From Bryobacterales bacterium (GTDB taxonomy: Bacteria > Acidobacteriota > Terriglobia > Bryobacterales > Bryobacteraceae), in NCBI GenBank assembly GCA_025353235.1, contig JANXQZ010000662.1, forward strand, positions 1-8,403: a stretch of 8,403 nt of DNA, in the 5' to 3' direction. The translations under genes and the position numbers were made by a program. A model generated the notes under the pieces. The model saw only the letters and a list, made by a program, of their open reading frames with translations. It was not told the DNA's origin and searched no databases. Shown one piece after another: positions 1-7,993 of the stretch (positions are counted from its first letter, which is position 1; each line of letters starts with the position of its first letter).

Positions 1-848
1 AGGCGCGCATGATCGCGCAGGTCCTCCGGCAGTCCGTTAGCAGGCCGGTCCATCGTGGCTGCGACAGTGTTTTTCGCCTTCGCGGCGTCCTCCGCATTTT
101 CTTTGCCCTTGCGCATCCCGTCCACGCGTTTCTCTACTTCCCGCACGCTGGTCAGATATTCATCCAGCTTCGTCTTGTCGCTCGAACTGACCCTCTTGCT
201 CAGATCCTGGGCGCGGTTCTTCACCCGGTCGAGAATGCTGATGTTCAGCAGACTCCCGCGATTGTCAAACAAGTTGTCCCACGCGAGCGAAGGATAAACT
301 TCCACCGGCACCGGCGACTCAGGACTCTGCCATGAGATGTGCGAACTGTACGCCATGGAGAAGTTCGTCTCGTGGTAACCCGTCATGGGCTGCTCGCAGG
401 CCAGAACGATGCTGGATTGCGGCGTGTCTTCGCCCACCCGACTGGCAATCATTTGATCCACGCTGATCCCCGAGTGGATGACTGCCCCTTTCGAGATGTG
501 TGCGCCAGAGAGCAGGCTTCCAGTTTGCCCAGGGTGAATGCCCTGCCCCGTCAGCGCCTTCACATAAAGACCATCAATTACGTTGATTTTTGCTTTCAGC
601 GGCTCCAGCGGCTCTAGTGTCTTGCTGAGCTTCATGGCCGCGCCTTGGCCTTCGGCGCTCCAATGATCCTCGTTAATCCCATTTCCCAGGAACACGACGC
701 CGAAGCGTTTTGGAAATACCGACGTCGCTGGCGTATCGGCCAAAGCATGAAGCGACTCAAGCCACGGCAAAGCCATGGTGCAACCGGCCCCGCGCAGCAC
801 GGTGCGACGGGAAATGCGAGCAGCGAAGTTCTCTGTCAATCGGGACAT
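1..848 (-). CDS. DUF1552 domain protein, Tat-exported, 3' end beyond the window
   Basis: About 282 codons are visible from the ATG at 848; the gene continues past the left edge. The N-terminus has a twin-arginine signal (RISRRTVLRGAG, residues 11-22) followed by a hydrophobic stretch ending near ALA at 35-37, so export in folded form to the periplasm is predicted. The body matches DUF1552: FLGNGINEDHW near residues 53-63, a HSGISVDQMIASRVG block near 125-139, SHISWQSPESPVP near 169-181, and KLDEYLTSVREVEKR near 227-241. Residues 242-265 are lysine/alanine-rich and probably helical or linker. The family's biochemical function is unknown; members are almost always encoded next to a DUF1592-type haem protein, as here, which suggests partnership. 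The start follows the upstream stop by a single base (TAA-T-ATG), with a good ribosome site inside the upstream gene, so translation is probably coupled. Family call is secure; function is not. Confidence 0.93.
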   Translation of the reverse strand, partial: MSRLTENFAARISRRTVLRGAGCTMALPWLESLHALADTPATSVFPKRFGVVFLGNGINEDHWSAEGQGAAMKLSKTLEPLEPLKAKINVIDGLYVKALTGQGIHPGQTGSLLSGAHISKGAVIHSGISVDQMIASRVGEDTPQSSIVLACEQPMTGYHETNFSMAYSSHISWQSPESPVPVEVYPSLAWDNLFDNRGSLLNISILDRVKNRAQDLSKRVSSSDKTKLDEYLTSVREVEKRVDGMRKGKENAEDAAKAKNTVAATMDRPANGLPEDLRDHAR

Positions 849-849
849 A

Positions 850-3800
850 TTAATCACCCTTCCTGGATTGTGACTCGAGCGTTGTGCGCGAATCAGGAAT
901 GCGTTTATTCAAAAACTGCGGGCTTGTGACAATGGTTTCAACCAGCGCGTTGAAGCGATATTCTTTTGCCGCAAGCCGGGTCTCCATGCGTTCGACGATG
1001 GATTCGTCCGAGAGTTGGAGCGACCGGTTTAGAGCGTAGGCCAGCAATTTGCGGCTGAGGTTATTGACAAAACCTTGTTGGCGATGTTCCCGGATGAAAG
1101 CTTGCAGCCCCTCAAATCCGGTGCCTTGGCTGCCGCCTGGATAGCTCACGCTCGTATCCACGGCTCGCCCTGCGAGGTCCTTCGTCCGAGCGCCCCCAAC
1201 TGGGCCATAGCCTTCGAACGCGAGGCCAAATGAATCGAACTTCGCATGACAGCCGGCGCAGGCCGGGTTCTCCCGATGTCGAGCCAGCATGTCGCGCACC
1301 GGCAGATCCGATTTCGCTTCGTCGTTGGGCAATTCGGGAACGACGGGCGGCGGTGGCGGGATTGTCTCGCCCAACACCCGTTGTACCACCCAGTGTCCCC
1401 GCTTAACCGGACTGGTTCGCAGTCCCGGCGAGTTCTGAGTCAGAAACACCGCCATGGGCAGCAGACCGCCTCGCCCGTAGCGGCCGACATTATCCACTCG
1501 AACCCAAGTGTTCGCGTCGCCCGTCACTTCGGGTAGGCCGTAGTGTTGGGCCAGCATGGGATTCACAAACGTATAATTGCCATACACCAAATCCAGCACC
1601 GAACGATTGTTGCGGACCGTGTCTTCGATAAACCGGATCGGTTCCTCAAACATGGCCTCGCGCAGATCGTTGTTGAAGCTCGGGAAGCGCTCGCGATCGA
1701 CCGAATTATTCGTCTCGAAGTGGCGGAAATCGAGCCAGTTGCCCGCAAATTCAGTCGCCATTCCGCGCACCCGGTCGTCCTTCAGCATGCGGCGGGTCTC
1801 CGCCAGCAGGACGTCCGGTCTGTGCAGATCGCCCACCGCCGCGTGCCGCAATAATTCAGCGTCGGGCATGCTGGACCATAGAAAGTAACTCAGTCTGCTC
1901 GCCAAAGCATAGCCGGATAACGGTCGCGTATGGCTGCTGGTTCTCGAAGAAGCGGTGCCGACATCCAGAAGGTCGATCCTATATAGAAAATCCGGTGACA
2001 TCAGCACACTGACAATCGAATCGCGGATGGCATCTTCATGCGACAGTTCGTTCTTTATCCGAATGGCGTGATAATACGCAAGGAGATCGTCACGCTCCAC
2101 CCTAGCGAGCGGACGTCGGTAGGCGTGCGCCGCGAATTGGAGGAGAGCCTCCAAATGCTTCGGCTCGGCTTCCTTCCGCTCCTTTTCCAAAGTGCGAAGA
2201 GTGGTGTTTATGCCGTCAAAGTGATGGCGAATCGCCTCTGGGGCGGCTGGATCATTCTTCGGATCGGCCACTGCCTTAGCCACATAGGCATCCCGCATTT
2301 TTACAATAACCGCCGCATCGGTGGTCTCATGATCTACGGGGCGCGCCGTCGCAGACTCGGCACCCTTGCCTTGCACTTCGCCGCTCTGATTGAAGAAGTA
2401 CTGGACCCATGTGCGGGCCGTGAAGCTCGCGATGAAGTCGAATTCGTCCCATAGGCGGTCGAGTTCCTTCCGGCCTTTTTCATCGAGGATCAACTCCATC
2501 AGCGGAGTATCGTCGCGGAAGAAGCCGACTACGCTGTGATAGCCTGCGCTCAACAGCCGACCCTTGTCCTCCGAGTCGTCCGGGAAGTAGCGGCCGCGCT
2601 CCGTAATATAGAAGGTGTCCGGGAAAACGGAAGCGAACCGTGCAAACGCGGCTTCATAGCGGCTGCGCTGCGCCGCAGGAACCACCAGATCTTCATCGCC
2701 TGCGCGGGCTTTTGCGGAAAGAGCGGCCCAACGCGGTGCCGCTTCCTGGTGAAGCCCTGGATACTTAGGAATGTCGGGCACCGCTGCGGGTGGGTCCGTA
2801 TCGTTGCGCAGATCCATGGGATCGCTCTCGCGGCGGTGCAAGGCGTATGAGCGCAGCTTCCAGTTCAGCAAGGGCTGCGATCCGGCGGGCAGGCCTTTCA
2901 CCTTCGGCGCGGAGAACTGCATCGCCGTGTGTGTCCGGATCCTGACCACGAAATCGCGCATTTCAACACACTTGGCGCGGAGCGCGTCAGGCTGATTTGC
3001 TCCCGGCGTCGGCAAACTTTGCCACATTTTTTGCAGTGTTGCAATCGGACCGACTGCGTCTTTCTCCTCCAGAATTCGCCAGACCAGGGGCAGATATTTT
3101 GGGCTCAACTTGGCATCGGCTGCTATGGCGGCCAGCGTCGAGCTTGGCTTTCCGAGCGCGGCCCGATGCCGAAAGCGCCATGCGGCCTGAAAGTAATCCG
3201 CATAATTGGTGGGCTGCTGGGAGTAGAATTTCAGGATGCGCTGGACCGCGTACTTCTCGCGATCTGTCTCGGCCAGCATCGGATGCGGCGCGAAGTCGAT
3301 TGCATCCGGTGCCAGCACCATGTGATCGGCCACGCCGCGAGCCGCTTGCAAATATTTATTGAGCAACGCGGGCGACATAGTCAGCGATTCGCCAGAGTTG
3401 TCAAAGCCCGCAGGATTGGCCGGGTCGATGGGAAACTCCCGCGTGACCTGCATATCGTGACCCGTGAGGTCCCTGATCGTGTAGTTGTACTCGGCGTTGC
3501 TCAATCGGCGCGCCAGGACCAGACCCGGATCGCCCGCGGACTTCTTCACCTGTTCCGCGCGCACAGCCTGAATCCAGTCAATTACATGCTGGCTCGCGTC
3601 CGCAGGCGGGGCCGGCAGAGGCTTGGGCGGCATTTCTTTGGCTGCAAGCCGTTCCATTACAAGCGCCCAGCGGGGATATTCCTGGGTCACCATGTCCATG
3701 GTGGTGTAAGCCTTCAGGTCGAATTGCGCGGCGGCCGTTTGCCCGCTATGGCACCCAACGCAATACTTCGTGACGTAAGGCCGCACGGTTTGCTCGAACT

Positions 3801-3894
3801 GCTGGTCCAGCGCGCGAGGAGTGGAGCCGCTCGCGGTCGTGGCGGCAATGGCAAGCATGACGGAAAGGGCTCGAAGCTGCATCACTACACCCAT
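850..3894 (-). CDS. Di-haem DUF1587/DUF1595/DUF1592/DUF1588/DUF1585 protein
   Basis: A 1014-residue secreted cytochrome-like protein. Domains in order: a Sec-type signal peptide (hydrophobic segment about residues 9-20); a Planctomycete-type cytochrome c domain with haem motif CVGCH at 45-49 and a plausible distal Met in KEMPPKP (Met88); DUF1587 at about 128-195 (RRLSNAEYNYTIRDLTG); a roughly 390-residue charged, mostly helical region without a named domain; DUF1595 at about 586-645 (ending MSPDFLYRID); DUF1592 at about 659-787 (LASRLSYFLWSSMPDAEL, then GNWLDFR); DUF1588 at about 808-910 with a second CxxCH, CAGCH at 879-883; DUF1585 at about 935-998 (LLAYALNRSLQ, SPQFL). Family function is unproven; two c-type haem sites imply periplasmic electron transfer or redox catalysis. 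The ATG at 3894 was chosen because it leads straight into the signal peptide; the ATG at 3882 is an equal alternative, and neither has a strong ribosome site. The frame stays open upstream to 4059, but that would overlap mocA and bury the signal peptide. Confidence 0.94.
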   Translation of the reverse strand: MGVVMQLRALSVMLAIAATTASGSTPRALDQQFEQTVRPYVTKYCVGCHSGQTAAAQFDLKAYTTMDMVTQEYPRWALVMERLAAKEMPPKPLPAPPADASQHVIDWIQAVRAEQVKKSAGDPGLVLARRLSNAEYNYTIRDLTGHDMQVTREFPIDPANPAGFDNSGESLTMSPALLNKYLQAARGVADHMVLAPDAIDFAPHPMLAETDREKYAVQRILKFYSQQPTNYADYFQAAWRFRHRAALGKPSSTLAAIAADAKLSPKYLPLVWRILEEKDAVGPIATLQKMWQSLPTPGANQPDALRAKCVEMRDFVVRIRTHTAMQFSAPKVKGLPAGSQPLLNWKLRSYALHRRESDPMDLRNDTDPPAAVPDIPKYPGLHQEAAPRWAALSAKARAGDEDLVVPAAQRSRYEAAFARFASVFPDTFYITERGRYFPDDSEDKGRLLSAGYHSVVGFFRDDTPLMELILDEKGRKELDRLWDEFDFIASFTARTWVQYFFNQSGEVQGKGAESATARPVDHETTDAAVIVKMRDAYVAKAVADPKNDPAAPEAIRHHFDGINTTLRTLEKERKEAEPKHLEALLQFAAHAYRRPLARVERDDLLAYYHAIRIKNELSHEDAIRDSIVSVLMSPDFLYRIDLLDVGTASSRTSSHTRPLSGYALASRLSYFLWSSMPDAELLRHAAVGDLHRPDVLLAETRRMLKDDRVRGMATEFAGNWLDFRHFETNNSVDRERFPSFNNDLREAMFEEPIRFIEDTVRNNRSVLDLVYGNYTFVNPMLAQHYGLPEVTGDANTWVRVDNVGRYGRGGLLPMAVFLTQNSPGLRTSPVKRGHWVVQRVLGETIPPPPPVVPELPNDEAKSDLPVRDMLARHRENPACAGCHAKFDSFGLAFEGYGPVGGARTKDLAGRAVDTSVSYPGGSQGTGFEGLQAFIREHRQQGFVNNLSRKLLAYALNRSLQLSDESIVERMETRLAAKEYRFNALVETIVTSPQFLNKRIPDSRTTLESQSRKGD
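857..864 (-). promoter_or_regulatory. Ribosome binding site of the DUF1552 gene, inside the upstream gene's last codons
   Basis: The minus strand reads AGGAAGGG eight bases before the ATG at 848. It lies within the final codons (Arg-Lys-Gly) of the DUF1592 gene, and that gene's TAA stop is separated from the ATG by one base. This fixes the DUF1552 start and points to terminating ribosomes re-initiating on the next gene. Confidence 0.7.
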
Positions 3895-3961
3895 TATTCC
3901 ATCATGAAGATAGAATTGTGGGACAAATTTCTGGAACAGCCGCAGCCTGGCTTCTAGGGAA

Positions 3962-3985
3962 GCTGGATGCGGCCTTTCATCCAGC
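3962..3985 (-). other. Perfect 8-bp inverted repeat (hairpin) over the mocA stop codon
   Basis: The minus strand reads GCTGGATG, an 8-base loop, then CATCCAGC: a perfect 8-bp stem with five G-C pairs. The mocA TGA stop lies within the first arm and loop. The following bases (TTCCCTAG) are only weakly T-rich, so this is not a classical intrinsic terminator; it may be a weak terminator, an attenuator, or a structure that sets mRNA stability between the molybdenum genes and the haem-protein gene. The remaining spacer to 3895 is more AT-rich than the flanking genes, but no convincing -35/-10 pair was seen there. Confidence 0.45.
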
Positions 3986-4567
3986 GCACGCTGCTCGCTC
4001 GTAATCGTCCGGGGTGTCGATATCAAACGCCGCCTTCGGGTAATCCAAGAACGACACATGCGCGTGATTCTTGAGGATCACGCCCTTGCATCCCTGATCG
4101 GGCCCAAGTGCCAGCAGCGCCGGAAAAGCGGAGCGAGCGAACAGCGCGGGAACGCCCGCAGTCTCGGAGTACCGCGCGGCAACGATCGGGTGGCCCGCCA
4201 GTGCATGGATCACTTTCAGCTTCCGCAGGAACTCGGGCGTCACCAACGGCTGGTCGCCCAGGGTAAGAACGGCCGCCTCCCCGCGCGGTCCAAGCGCTGA
4301 AAGGCCCGCCTGGATAGACGTTCCCATGCCCTCCTGCCAACGCTGGTTGACGATGGTTTCTACAGCCAGTCCGTCGAACGCGTGGCGAACCTCGTCGGCG
4401 CGCGAACCAAGCACGACGATCACAGGCCCACAGCCGGCCGCCAACGCAACTTGAACGGCGTGGCGCACTAACGGCTCGCCATGGTAATCCAGCAACTGCT
4501 TCGGCGCACCCATACGGCTGGAACTTCCAGCCGCCAGCACAATGACGGCACACGAGGAATCAGACAT
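3977..4567 (-). CDS. mocA: MocA-like molybdenum cofactor cytidylyltransferase (NTP transferase family)
   Basis: A 196-residue cytoplasmic nucleotidyltransferase of the MobA/MocA superfamily, normal in length. The nucleotide-binding signature is LAAGSSSRMGAPK at residues 11-23. The LAAG form, rather than the LAGG of MobA, favours CTP use and formation of the molybdopterin cytosine dinucleotide cofactor used by xanthine dehydrogenase-family enzymes. Further family motifs are EGMGTSIQAG near 79-88, the metal-binding LGDQP at 103-107, GVPALFARSAFPALLAL near 138-154, a DQGCK segment near 157-161 where relatives have a GDxGAR-like motif, and the C-terminal FDIDTPDDYE at 181-190. It overlaps the end of xdhC by 8 bases, so the two are translationally linked, and it probably supplies cofactor for the large subunit at 5712-7970. 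A MobA-type (GMP) role is a less likely alternative. Confidence 0.9.
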   Translation of the reverse strand: MSDSSCAVIVLAAGSSSRMGAPKQLLDYHGEPLVRHAVQVALAAGCGPVIVVLGSRADEVRHAFDGLAVETIVNQRWQEGMGTSIQAGLSALGPRGEAAVLTLGDQPLVTPEFLRKLKVIHALAGHPIVAARYSETAGVPALFARSAFPALLALGPDQGCKGVILKNHAHVSFLDYPKAAFDIDTPDDYERAACAG

Positions 4568-5708
4568 GAGTCTCGCAATACGACGGCCGCTCGCACTCCA
4601 CTTCCAAGGTTGCGGAGTGCATACCCACTTCCCGAGCCGGAGCGTGGATGGGACCCTCCCGGTGACGCAGCATGCCGCCTCCGCGCTGGTGCAGCGCCGC
4701 CTGGATCTCGCTCACAATTGACACCGCAATCGACTCCGGCATCTCGCCGCCCAGGTCGAGCCCCACCGGTGCATGCACGCTCGGCGGAATGCGCCGCCCA
4801 CCGAACAAATTCTCAGTGCGCGACTTTGGCCCCAGCATTCCCAGATACCATGGACGCGCCGCCAGAATCCCCGGCAGAAGCCGCTCATCGAGTGGATAGT
4901 TGTGCGTCATCATGACTACCGCCGTTAGCGAGCCAATCGGCAGTTCCAGCAGGAGATCGTCCCCACTCATGACGGCCACGCGATCCGCCTGAGGAAACCG
5001 TTCGCGGGTGGCGTAAGCCGGACGCCCATCGGCCACTGTCACTCGCCAGCCAAACTGCTTCGCTACGCCAACCAGCGAAATCGCGTCGTGCCCCGCGCCG
5101 AAGATCACCAGGTTCAGCGGAGGCCCGATCCACTCGACGAAGATCTCCGCATCGGCAACATGCACGAACTGGCTTTTCGATTCGCGCAACGCTGCGCACA
5201 TGAACGGAAGGATCGCCGCTTCCAGCGACGTACCCGCCAGCGCGCCACCCTGCACCCAGCCTTCATCGAGGAACAACCGGTCCCCAACCGGAGCCGCACT
5301 CCCGCGAATTACCGTCGCTATCACGACGGGTGTCCCGTTGGCCCGGTGGACATCGAGAAACTCGAGAAGCACTCGCGATTCTGGCGCATCCACTCGCTCC
5401 AGCAGCACATGCACCACGCCATTGCATCCCAACCCGAATTCCCACACCGCATCGTCGTCGGAGGTGGTATCGTACACTCGCACCACGGGTCGGCCCGATT
5501 CGGTAAACCACCAGGCCTTCCGCGCGATCTCGCCCTCCAGGCATCCGCCGCTGATGGATCCCATGCGCCGTCCATCTGCCAGCAGCAACATGCGCGCTCC
5601 CGGCCTCCGGTAGGCCGAGCCCTTCACGTGAACAACGGTGGCGAGCACTCCTCCGTTCGTGCTCGCCCCCTCTTTGCATTCACTGAGAATCTCGTCCAAC
5701 TCGTGCAT
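4560..5708 (-). CDS. xdhC: XdhC/CoxI-family molybdenum hydroxylase maturation factor
   Basis: A 382-residue cytoplasmic protein. The N-terminal XdhC/CoxI domain spans about residues 10-105 and carries SGGCLEGE at 53-60 and GLGCNG at 92-97, the cysteine motifs of the family. The C-terminal Rossmann-like XdhC_C domain spans about 198-340, with VIFGAGHD at 201-208, MTHNYPLDE at 267-275 and LGMLGPKSR at 289-297. Characterised relatives bind the molybdenum cofactor, help exchange an oxo for a terminal sulfur ligand and insert it into xanthine dehydrogenase-type enzymes. The start is 3 bp after the large-subunit stop, and the 3' end overlaps mocA by 8 bp, so the three genes form a tight unit. After the usual GPIH near residue 352-355 there is a further tail of about 27 residues with two cysteines (ECERPSYC), which is not part of the common domain. 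Confidence 0.94.
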   Translation of the reverse strand: MHELDEILSECKEGASTNGGVLATVVHVKGSAYRRPGARMLLLADGRRMGSISGGCLEGEIARKAWWFTESGRPVVRVYDTTSDDDAVWEFGLGCNGVVHVLLERVDAPESRVLLEFLDVHRANGTPVVIATVIRGSAAPVGDRLFLDEGWVQGGALAGTSLEAAILPFMCAALRESKSQFVHVADAEIFVEWIGPPLNLVIFGAGHDAISLVGVAKQFGWRVTVADGRPAYATRERFPQADRVAVMSGDDLLLELPIGSLTAVVMMTHNYPLDERLLPGILAARPWYLGMLGPKSRTENLFGGRRIPPSVHAPVGLDLGGEMPESIAVSIVSEIQAALHQRGGGMLRHREGPIHAPAREVGMHSATLEVECERPSYCETHV

Positions 5709-5711
5709 GGC

Positions 5712-7970
5712 CTACAGATCACCCATGGTTGCGCCGGGGAAGAACGGCAAGGAACGGTGGCGCTTGCCCGTCGCTTTGAAGTACGCATTGGCCAGCGCGG
5801 GTGCGAACGTGGGAACACCCAGTTCACCCGCTCCGCCAATGTTGACCGTCCGATCGGCCACCACAGGTCCTGGCACAATCGTGACGGCAACTTGAGGCAT
5901 CTCACCCATGCGAATCATGCGGCTCTTATTGAAGTTTTTCGCCTGTGCCGCACCGTTGACGAACGTCTGCTGCCCGTACAGGGCCGCATTCATCCCGTGC
6001 ACTACCCCGCCCGCCATTTGAGCCTCAATCTGCCCTGGATTCACGGGCAGGTACAGGTCGATCGCAAGCGAGACGCGATTCACTTTCAGACTCGTAGCTG
6101 ACACCGAGGATATCTCCACTACCTCGGCGACGATGGTGTTGAACGCCGTCCCAATCGCGATGCCCCTGTAATGCCCGGAAGGGGGCGCTTGCGTCCAGTT
6201 GCCCAACGAGGCAGCCGCGTCCAGTACCGCAATCCAGCGAGGATTCATCAGCTTCGACCGTCGGAACGTGTAAGGGTCCTGGTTGGCCAGCGCTGCCAGT
6301 TCGTCCATCAGACTCTCCACGCAGAACGTGTTGATGGATGCGCCCACGGAACGCCAGAAGCCCACAGGAATAGGCGATGGATGGCTCACCCATTCCGTCA
6401 AGCGCGTGCCGATGTTGTACGGCAGCGCTTGCGCTCCTTCGATGCCCTGGCTGTCCCCGGACGGTCCCAGCGGCACCCCGCGCTGGCCCAAAATGGACGG
6501 CGACACGTTGCGGTACGCCCACCCCACGATATTGCCGCCAGCGTCGATGCCTGCCGAGCCATGCACCACCGCCATCGGCCGGTACTGGTCGCGAGTGAAA
6601 TCTTGTTCCCGCGGCCACATGAGCTTCACTGGCTTGCCCACGGCCATCGCAACCTGAATCGCCTGGCTCACGAAGTCGACTTCCGCTTTGCGTCCCAGGC
6701 CGCCCCCGAGGTAGGTGGTGTGCACCGTGATCTGGGCCGCCGGCAAACCCATGATCGCAACAGCCAGGCTCAACACGCTCTTCGCCGATTGCGTGGGCGC
6801 CCAGATTTCGCAGCTCACGTTCGCTACGTAGCTGACCGTGCAGTTCAGCACCTCCATGGTCGCGTGCGCCACGTAGGGCAGCGTGTACTGCGCGTCCACA
6901 GTCTTCGCCGCGCCCGCGAGCGCTGTGTTAACGGTTGCGGCATGGCCCTCAACCGTGAACAGCGTGCCTGGCCCATTCGCGGCTCCGGCTGTATACGGGG
7001 TCGCGGTCGTCAGCAACGCTTGGCCGTCGGAGATGAACTTCGCGTTGTTCCAACCGGAGGCTCCGGGCGCGGTGTTCCAACTGACGCGCAACTGATTCGC
7101 GGCCTGCCACGTATCCCAAGTATTCGGGCCGACTACGGCCACCGCGTTGACCGCCCCCGTCACTTCTGTGCCGCGGCCGGTGCCGGAAATCACCTTCAGA
7201 GGAACCACCTGATAACCATGCGGTGCCACCGGCGTCCCCGTCAGCGTTGCGCCGAAAGAAGGCCCGTGCTTGACCACCGCATACAGCATCCCTGGCACGC
7301 GCACGTCCAGACCGTATTGCGCGCTGCCATCGGTCTTGGATGGTATGTCGAAGCGCGCTTGCGTCTTGCCGATCAATTGAAACTGGCTATCGGGCACCAG
7401 CGGCGGACTCGTGGGCGGCGTCAATAAAGAAGCGGCGTCGGCCAGGGTTCCATACGTCCAACTCTTGCCGGAAGCGTGCTTCACCACGCCGAGCGCCACG
7501 GTGTAGTTTTGCCGGGTCGGGTCGCCATTTTTGTTCATGGCCGCCGTCACCAGCATCTCCCGCGCCGCCGCTCCCGCATCGCGCAGCTTCCAGAAATTGT
7601 TCCGCGTGATGCCGCTGCCGACCGTGTTTAGCGAAGCGCCCACAGGTTGCACCGCTGCCAAGCTCGGGGAGCCTTGCACGGTCACCACCTTGCTGTAGCT
7701 GACCATCAGCTCTTCCGCCAGAATCTGGGCCAGGCCGGAGAACGACCCCTGTCCCATTTCAGAAGCCCCGATGGCGAGCGTAACGCTTTCGTCAGTCCCA
7801 ATCTTCAACCAGACGTTCACTTGTCCGGGAACGGCGGTGGAAGCCTGCGCTTCGGCGATTTTCGATATTTCCGGAAGGAAAAATCCAAGCGATAAACCGC
7901 CTGCCGCTTTGACCAGGAAGTTGCGCCGGCCAAGATGAGTCTTTTCAAGTTCGGGTGTGATCGTTGCCAT
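5712..7970 (-). CDS. Xanthine dehydrogenase-family molybdopterin-binding large subunit (IorB-like), Tat-exported
   Basis: A 752-residue catalytic subunit resembling isoquinoline 1-oxidoreductase beta subunit and related periplasmic aldehyde/heterocycle oxidoreductases, near the usual length. A twin-arginine signal (GRRNFLVKAAGG, residues 14-25) with a hydrophobic stretch ending near residue 45 indicates folded export. Family features in order: EMGQGSFSGLAQILAEEL at 71-88; the small a/b hammerhead segment near 205-300 (DGSAQYGLDVRVPGMLYA); HATMEVLNCT at 369-378; GGGLGRK at 422-428 with D432; the long PVKLMWPREQDF...DQYRPM block at 447-466; and GGAGELGVPTFAPALANAY at 712-730, where Glu716 is the expected catalytic base next to molybdenum. 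The usual GGGFGRR is GGGLGRK here, which I believe occurs in a subfamily. Chemistry is hydroxylation using water and release of two electrons; the substrate cannot be read from sequence. Such enzymes normally pair with a small [2Fe-2S] subunit, and none is visible in this window. The downstream xdhC begins 3 bp after the stop. Start chosen by a strong ribosome site. Confidence 0.95.
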   Translation of the reverse strand: MATITPELEKTHLGRRNFLVKAAGGLSLGFFLPEISKIAEAQASTAVPGQVNVWLKIGTDESVTLAIGASEMGQGSFSGLAQILAEELMVSYSKVVTVQGSPSLAAVQPVGASLNTVGSGITRNNFWKLRDAGAAAREMLVTAAMNKNGDPTRQNYTVALGVVKHASGKSWTYGTLADAASLLTPPTSPPLVPDSQFQLIGKTQARFDIPSKTDGSAQYGLDVRVPGMLYAVVKHGPSFGATLTGTPVAPHGYQVVPLKVISGTGRGTEVTGAVNAVAVVGPNTWDTWQAANQLRVSWNTAPGASGWNNAKFISDGQALLTTATPYTAGAANGPGTLFTVEGHAATVNTALAGAAKTVDAQYTLPYVAHATMEVLNCTVSYVANVSCEIWAPTQSAKSVLSLAVAIMGLPAAQITVHTTYLGGGLGRKAEVDFVSQAIQVAMAVGKPVKLMWPREQDFTRDQYRPMAVVHGSAGIDAGGNIVGWAYRNVSPSILGQRGVPLGPSGDSQGIEGAQALPYNIGTRLTEWVSHPSPIPVGFWRSVGASINTFCVESLMDELAALANQDPYTFRRSKLMNPRWIAVLDAAASLGNWTQAPPSGHYRGIAIGTAFNTIVAEVVEISSVSATSLKVNRVSLAIDLYLPVNPGQIEAQMAGGVVHGMNAALYGQQTFVNGAAQAKNFNKSRMIRMGEMPQVAVTIVPGPVVADRTVNIGGAGELGVPTFAPALANAYFKATGKRHRSLPFFPGATMGDL

Positions 7971-7978
7971 TTTTTTAA

Positions 7979-7985
7979 CTCCTTT
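7979..7985 (-). promoter_or_regulatory. Strong ribosome binding site of the molybdopterin-binding subunit
   Basis: The minus strand reads AAAGGAG, eight bases before the ATG at 7970, with an A-rich spacer (TTAAAAAA). It is the clearest ribosome site in the window and lies inside the 23-bp gap after the preceding stop codon. It fixes the start that gives a complete twin-arginine signal. No promoter is visible in the gap, so any promoter lies in or before the upstream gene. Confidence 0.85.
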
Positions 7986-7993
7986 AGAGAGTG

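Noticed and set aside
9..929. Three short plus-strand open frames at the left edge
   Set aside because: All lie opposite the DUF1552 gene or the end of the DUF1592 gene and show no motifs of their own.
2929..3957. Plus-strand open frame of 342 codons opposite the DUF1592 gene
   Set aside because: Antisense shadow rich in Arg, Gly and His; the minus strand carries clear haem and DUF1587 motifs in the same stretch.
3895..4059. 55-codon upstream extension of the DUF1592 frame starting at 4059
   Set aside because: It would overlap the last 83 bases of mocA, has arginine-rich unconserved-looking sequence, and would place the signal peptide internally.
4023..4553. Second minus-strand open frame of 176 codons inside mocA
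   Set aside because: Out-of-frame shadow of mocA; the mocA frame has all nucleotidyltransferase motifs.
5088..6101. Plus-strand open frame of 337 codons spanning xdhC and the end of the large subunit gene
   Set aside because: Antisense to two well-supported genes, biased composition, no domain or good ribosome site recognised.
6171..7427. Plus-strand open frame of 418 codons opposite the molybdopterin-binding subunit
   Set aside because: Arginine/histidine-rich translation without recognisable motifs, lying wholly antisense to a gene with strong family motifs; typical of GC-rich shadow frames.
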